From assembly GCA_051011595.1 (NCBI GenBank), contig JBPCTQ010000053.1:1-5156 (forward strand): a DNA stretch of 5,156 nt. Direction: 5' to 3'. Below are positions 4,690 through 5,156 of this stretch, piece after piece (the stretch's first letter is position 1; every line of letters starts with the position of its first letter). Made by a program: the position numbers and the translations under genes. The notes under the pieces are model-generated. The model was not told where the DNA came from, did not search any database, and was given only the letters and a program-made list of their open reading frames with translations. The stretch comes from JAOUEE01 sp051011595. Its GTDB lineage: Bacteria; Actinomycetota; Acidimicrobiia; Acidimicrobiales; SHLQ01.

Positions 4690-5156
4690 CGGTCACCCCT
4701 GGCGTGTTCTCGGGCCGACGCGACCGCGCCTGACCTCGTCGGTAGTTGTTCAACATCTGGCGCAATTGTTCGGGCGACCGGGCCTGAGGGGCCTGGCGCT
4801 GGGCGATACCGGTCATGGTCGCCGGCTCGGCGGCCGCCGGGACTCGGGACTCGGTGGCCGGGAAAGCGGGTCCGTTGGCCATGGGGCGGGGTTCGGCTGC
4901 AGTCCCGCCCGGTCGACGACTGGGTAGGGGCGCAGGGCCCCCGGGGGTCGGCAGCGGCGTGAGTGCCCCCGCCAGGGTCGGGTCGGCCACGGGCGGAACG
5001 GAGGTCGGAGCGGGAGGCTCGGGGATCTCGATGGCGCGGGGCGCCAGCGGCTCACCCACTGCCTCCGAGGAGGGAACCGGCGGTGTATCCAGCAGCGCCT
5101 CAGGCGGAGGCGGCGGTGTATCCAACAGCGCCTCAGGCGGAGGCGGCGGTGTATCC
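4670..5156 (-). CDS. C-terminal tail of a probable CvnA-type sensor histidine kinase (runs off right edge)
   Basis: The visible 161 C-terminal residues are a low-complexity Pro/Ala-rich tail with no kinase domain in view. Two features point to a conservon/nitrate-sensor type histidine kinase: the LPSRRPGG segment, similar to the LPxRxPG motif common in their linkers, and the end segment RSPEQLRQMLNNYRRGQARSRR, similar to the charged 'RSPEEVRxxLxxxxRG' ending that precedes Roadblock genes in Streptomyces-type conservons. The position directly upstream of, and 20 bp overlapping, a CvnB-like gene supports this strongly. The frame stays open to the window edge. The first visible residues are in-frame copies of an 11-residue repeat (DTPPPPPEALL). 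In CvnA proteins such tails are cytoplasmic and disordered. The family call is inferred from context and tail motifs and would be settled by the upstream HATPase domain. Confidence 0.7.
   Translation of the reverse strand, partial: DTPPPPPEALLDTPPPPPEALLDTPPVPSSEAVGEPLAPRAIEIPEPPAPTSVPPVADPTLAGALTPLPTPGGPAPLPSRRPGGTAAEPRPMANGPAFPATESRVPAAAEPATMTGIAQRQAPQARSPEQLRQMLNNYRRGQARSRRPENTPGVTDDGSAQ
5058..5156 (-). repeat. 33-bp in-frame tandem repeat coding for Pro-rich 11-mers
   Basis: The units at 5091-5123 and 5124-5156 are 33 bp each and differ at one base (5092 versus 5125), a synonymous Leu CTG/TTG change. A diverged third unit (5058-5090) keeps its last 13 bases identical or nearly so and encodes DTPPVPSSEAV in place of DTPPPPPEALL. 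The array reaches the window edge and probably continues. It lies wholly within the kinase-tail reading frame. Confidence 0.9.

Noticed and set aside
5058..5156. Tandem repeat considered as a CRISPR array
   Set aside because: The units are directly adjacent with no spacers, stay in frame and encode a Pro-rich peptide repeat.

Overview
This 5.2 kb window is GC-rich, gene-dense chromosomal DNA of actinobacterial character. The evidence is third-position GC bias in every gene, an ECF sigma factor paired with a zinc-finger anti-sigma factor, a conservon-type (CvnA/CvnB-like) sensor kinase tail plus Roadblock protein, an actinobacterial-type M15-like module, and little Shine-Dalgarno signal at several starts. 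The class within Actinomycetota cannot be fixed from the sequence; a deep lineage such as Acidimicrobiia is a guess. No mobile element, CRISPR array, tRNA or rRNA was seen.

Layout, left to right. (a) Positions 1-579, minus strand: a DUF952 protein (223-579), followed after 59 bp by the first 54 codons of a short-chain dehydrogenase (SDR) that runs off the left edge. (b) Positions 682-2606, plus strand: an ECF sigma factor and its anti-sigma factor, with stop and start overlapping by one base (TGATG). The anti-sigma factor is large (460 aa). After a cytoplasmic zinc-binding domain and one membrane helix it carries a domain resembling MacB/FtsX periplasmic cores and a C-terminal M15 D,D-/L,D-peptidase-like domain. 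(c) Positions 2626-3348, minus strand: a polytopic membrane protein convergent with the anti-sigma gene. (d) Positions 3456-4244, plus strand: a complete SDR of the 3-alpha-hydroxysteroid dehydrogenase/carbonyl reductase type. (e) Positions 4264-5156, minus strand: a Roadblock/LC7 (CvnB-like) gene overlapping by 20 bp the 3' end of a proline-rich protein, read as the tail of a CvnA-type sensor histidine kinase that continues past the right edge.

The most notable item is the sigma/anti-sigma pair. The extracytoplasmic part of the anti-sigma factor looks like a peptidoglycan-peptide hydrolase in which the last zinc-binding His of the M15 signature is Tyr. This suggests a catalytically dead wall-peptide sensor wired to a sigma factor. 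The fold assignment rests on motif recognition, and the sensor role is inference. A candidate ECF-type promoter lies just upstream of the sigma gene and would make its mRNA nearly leaderless, consistent with autoregulation. The second item is the CvnA/CvnB-like pair, which lacks the usual CvnC and CvnD genes directly downstream. The remaining genes look like ordinary housekeeping or accessory metabolism with no visible functional link to these two signalling modules.
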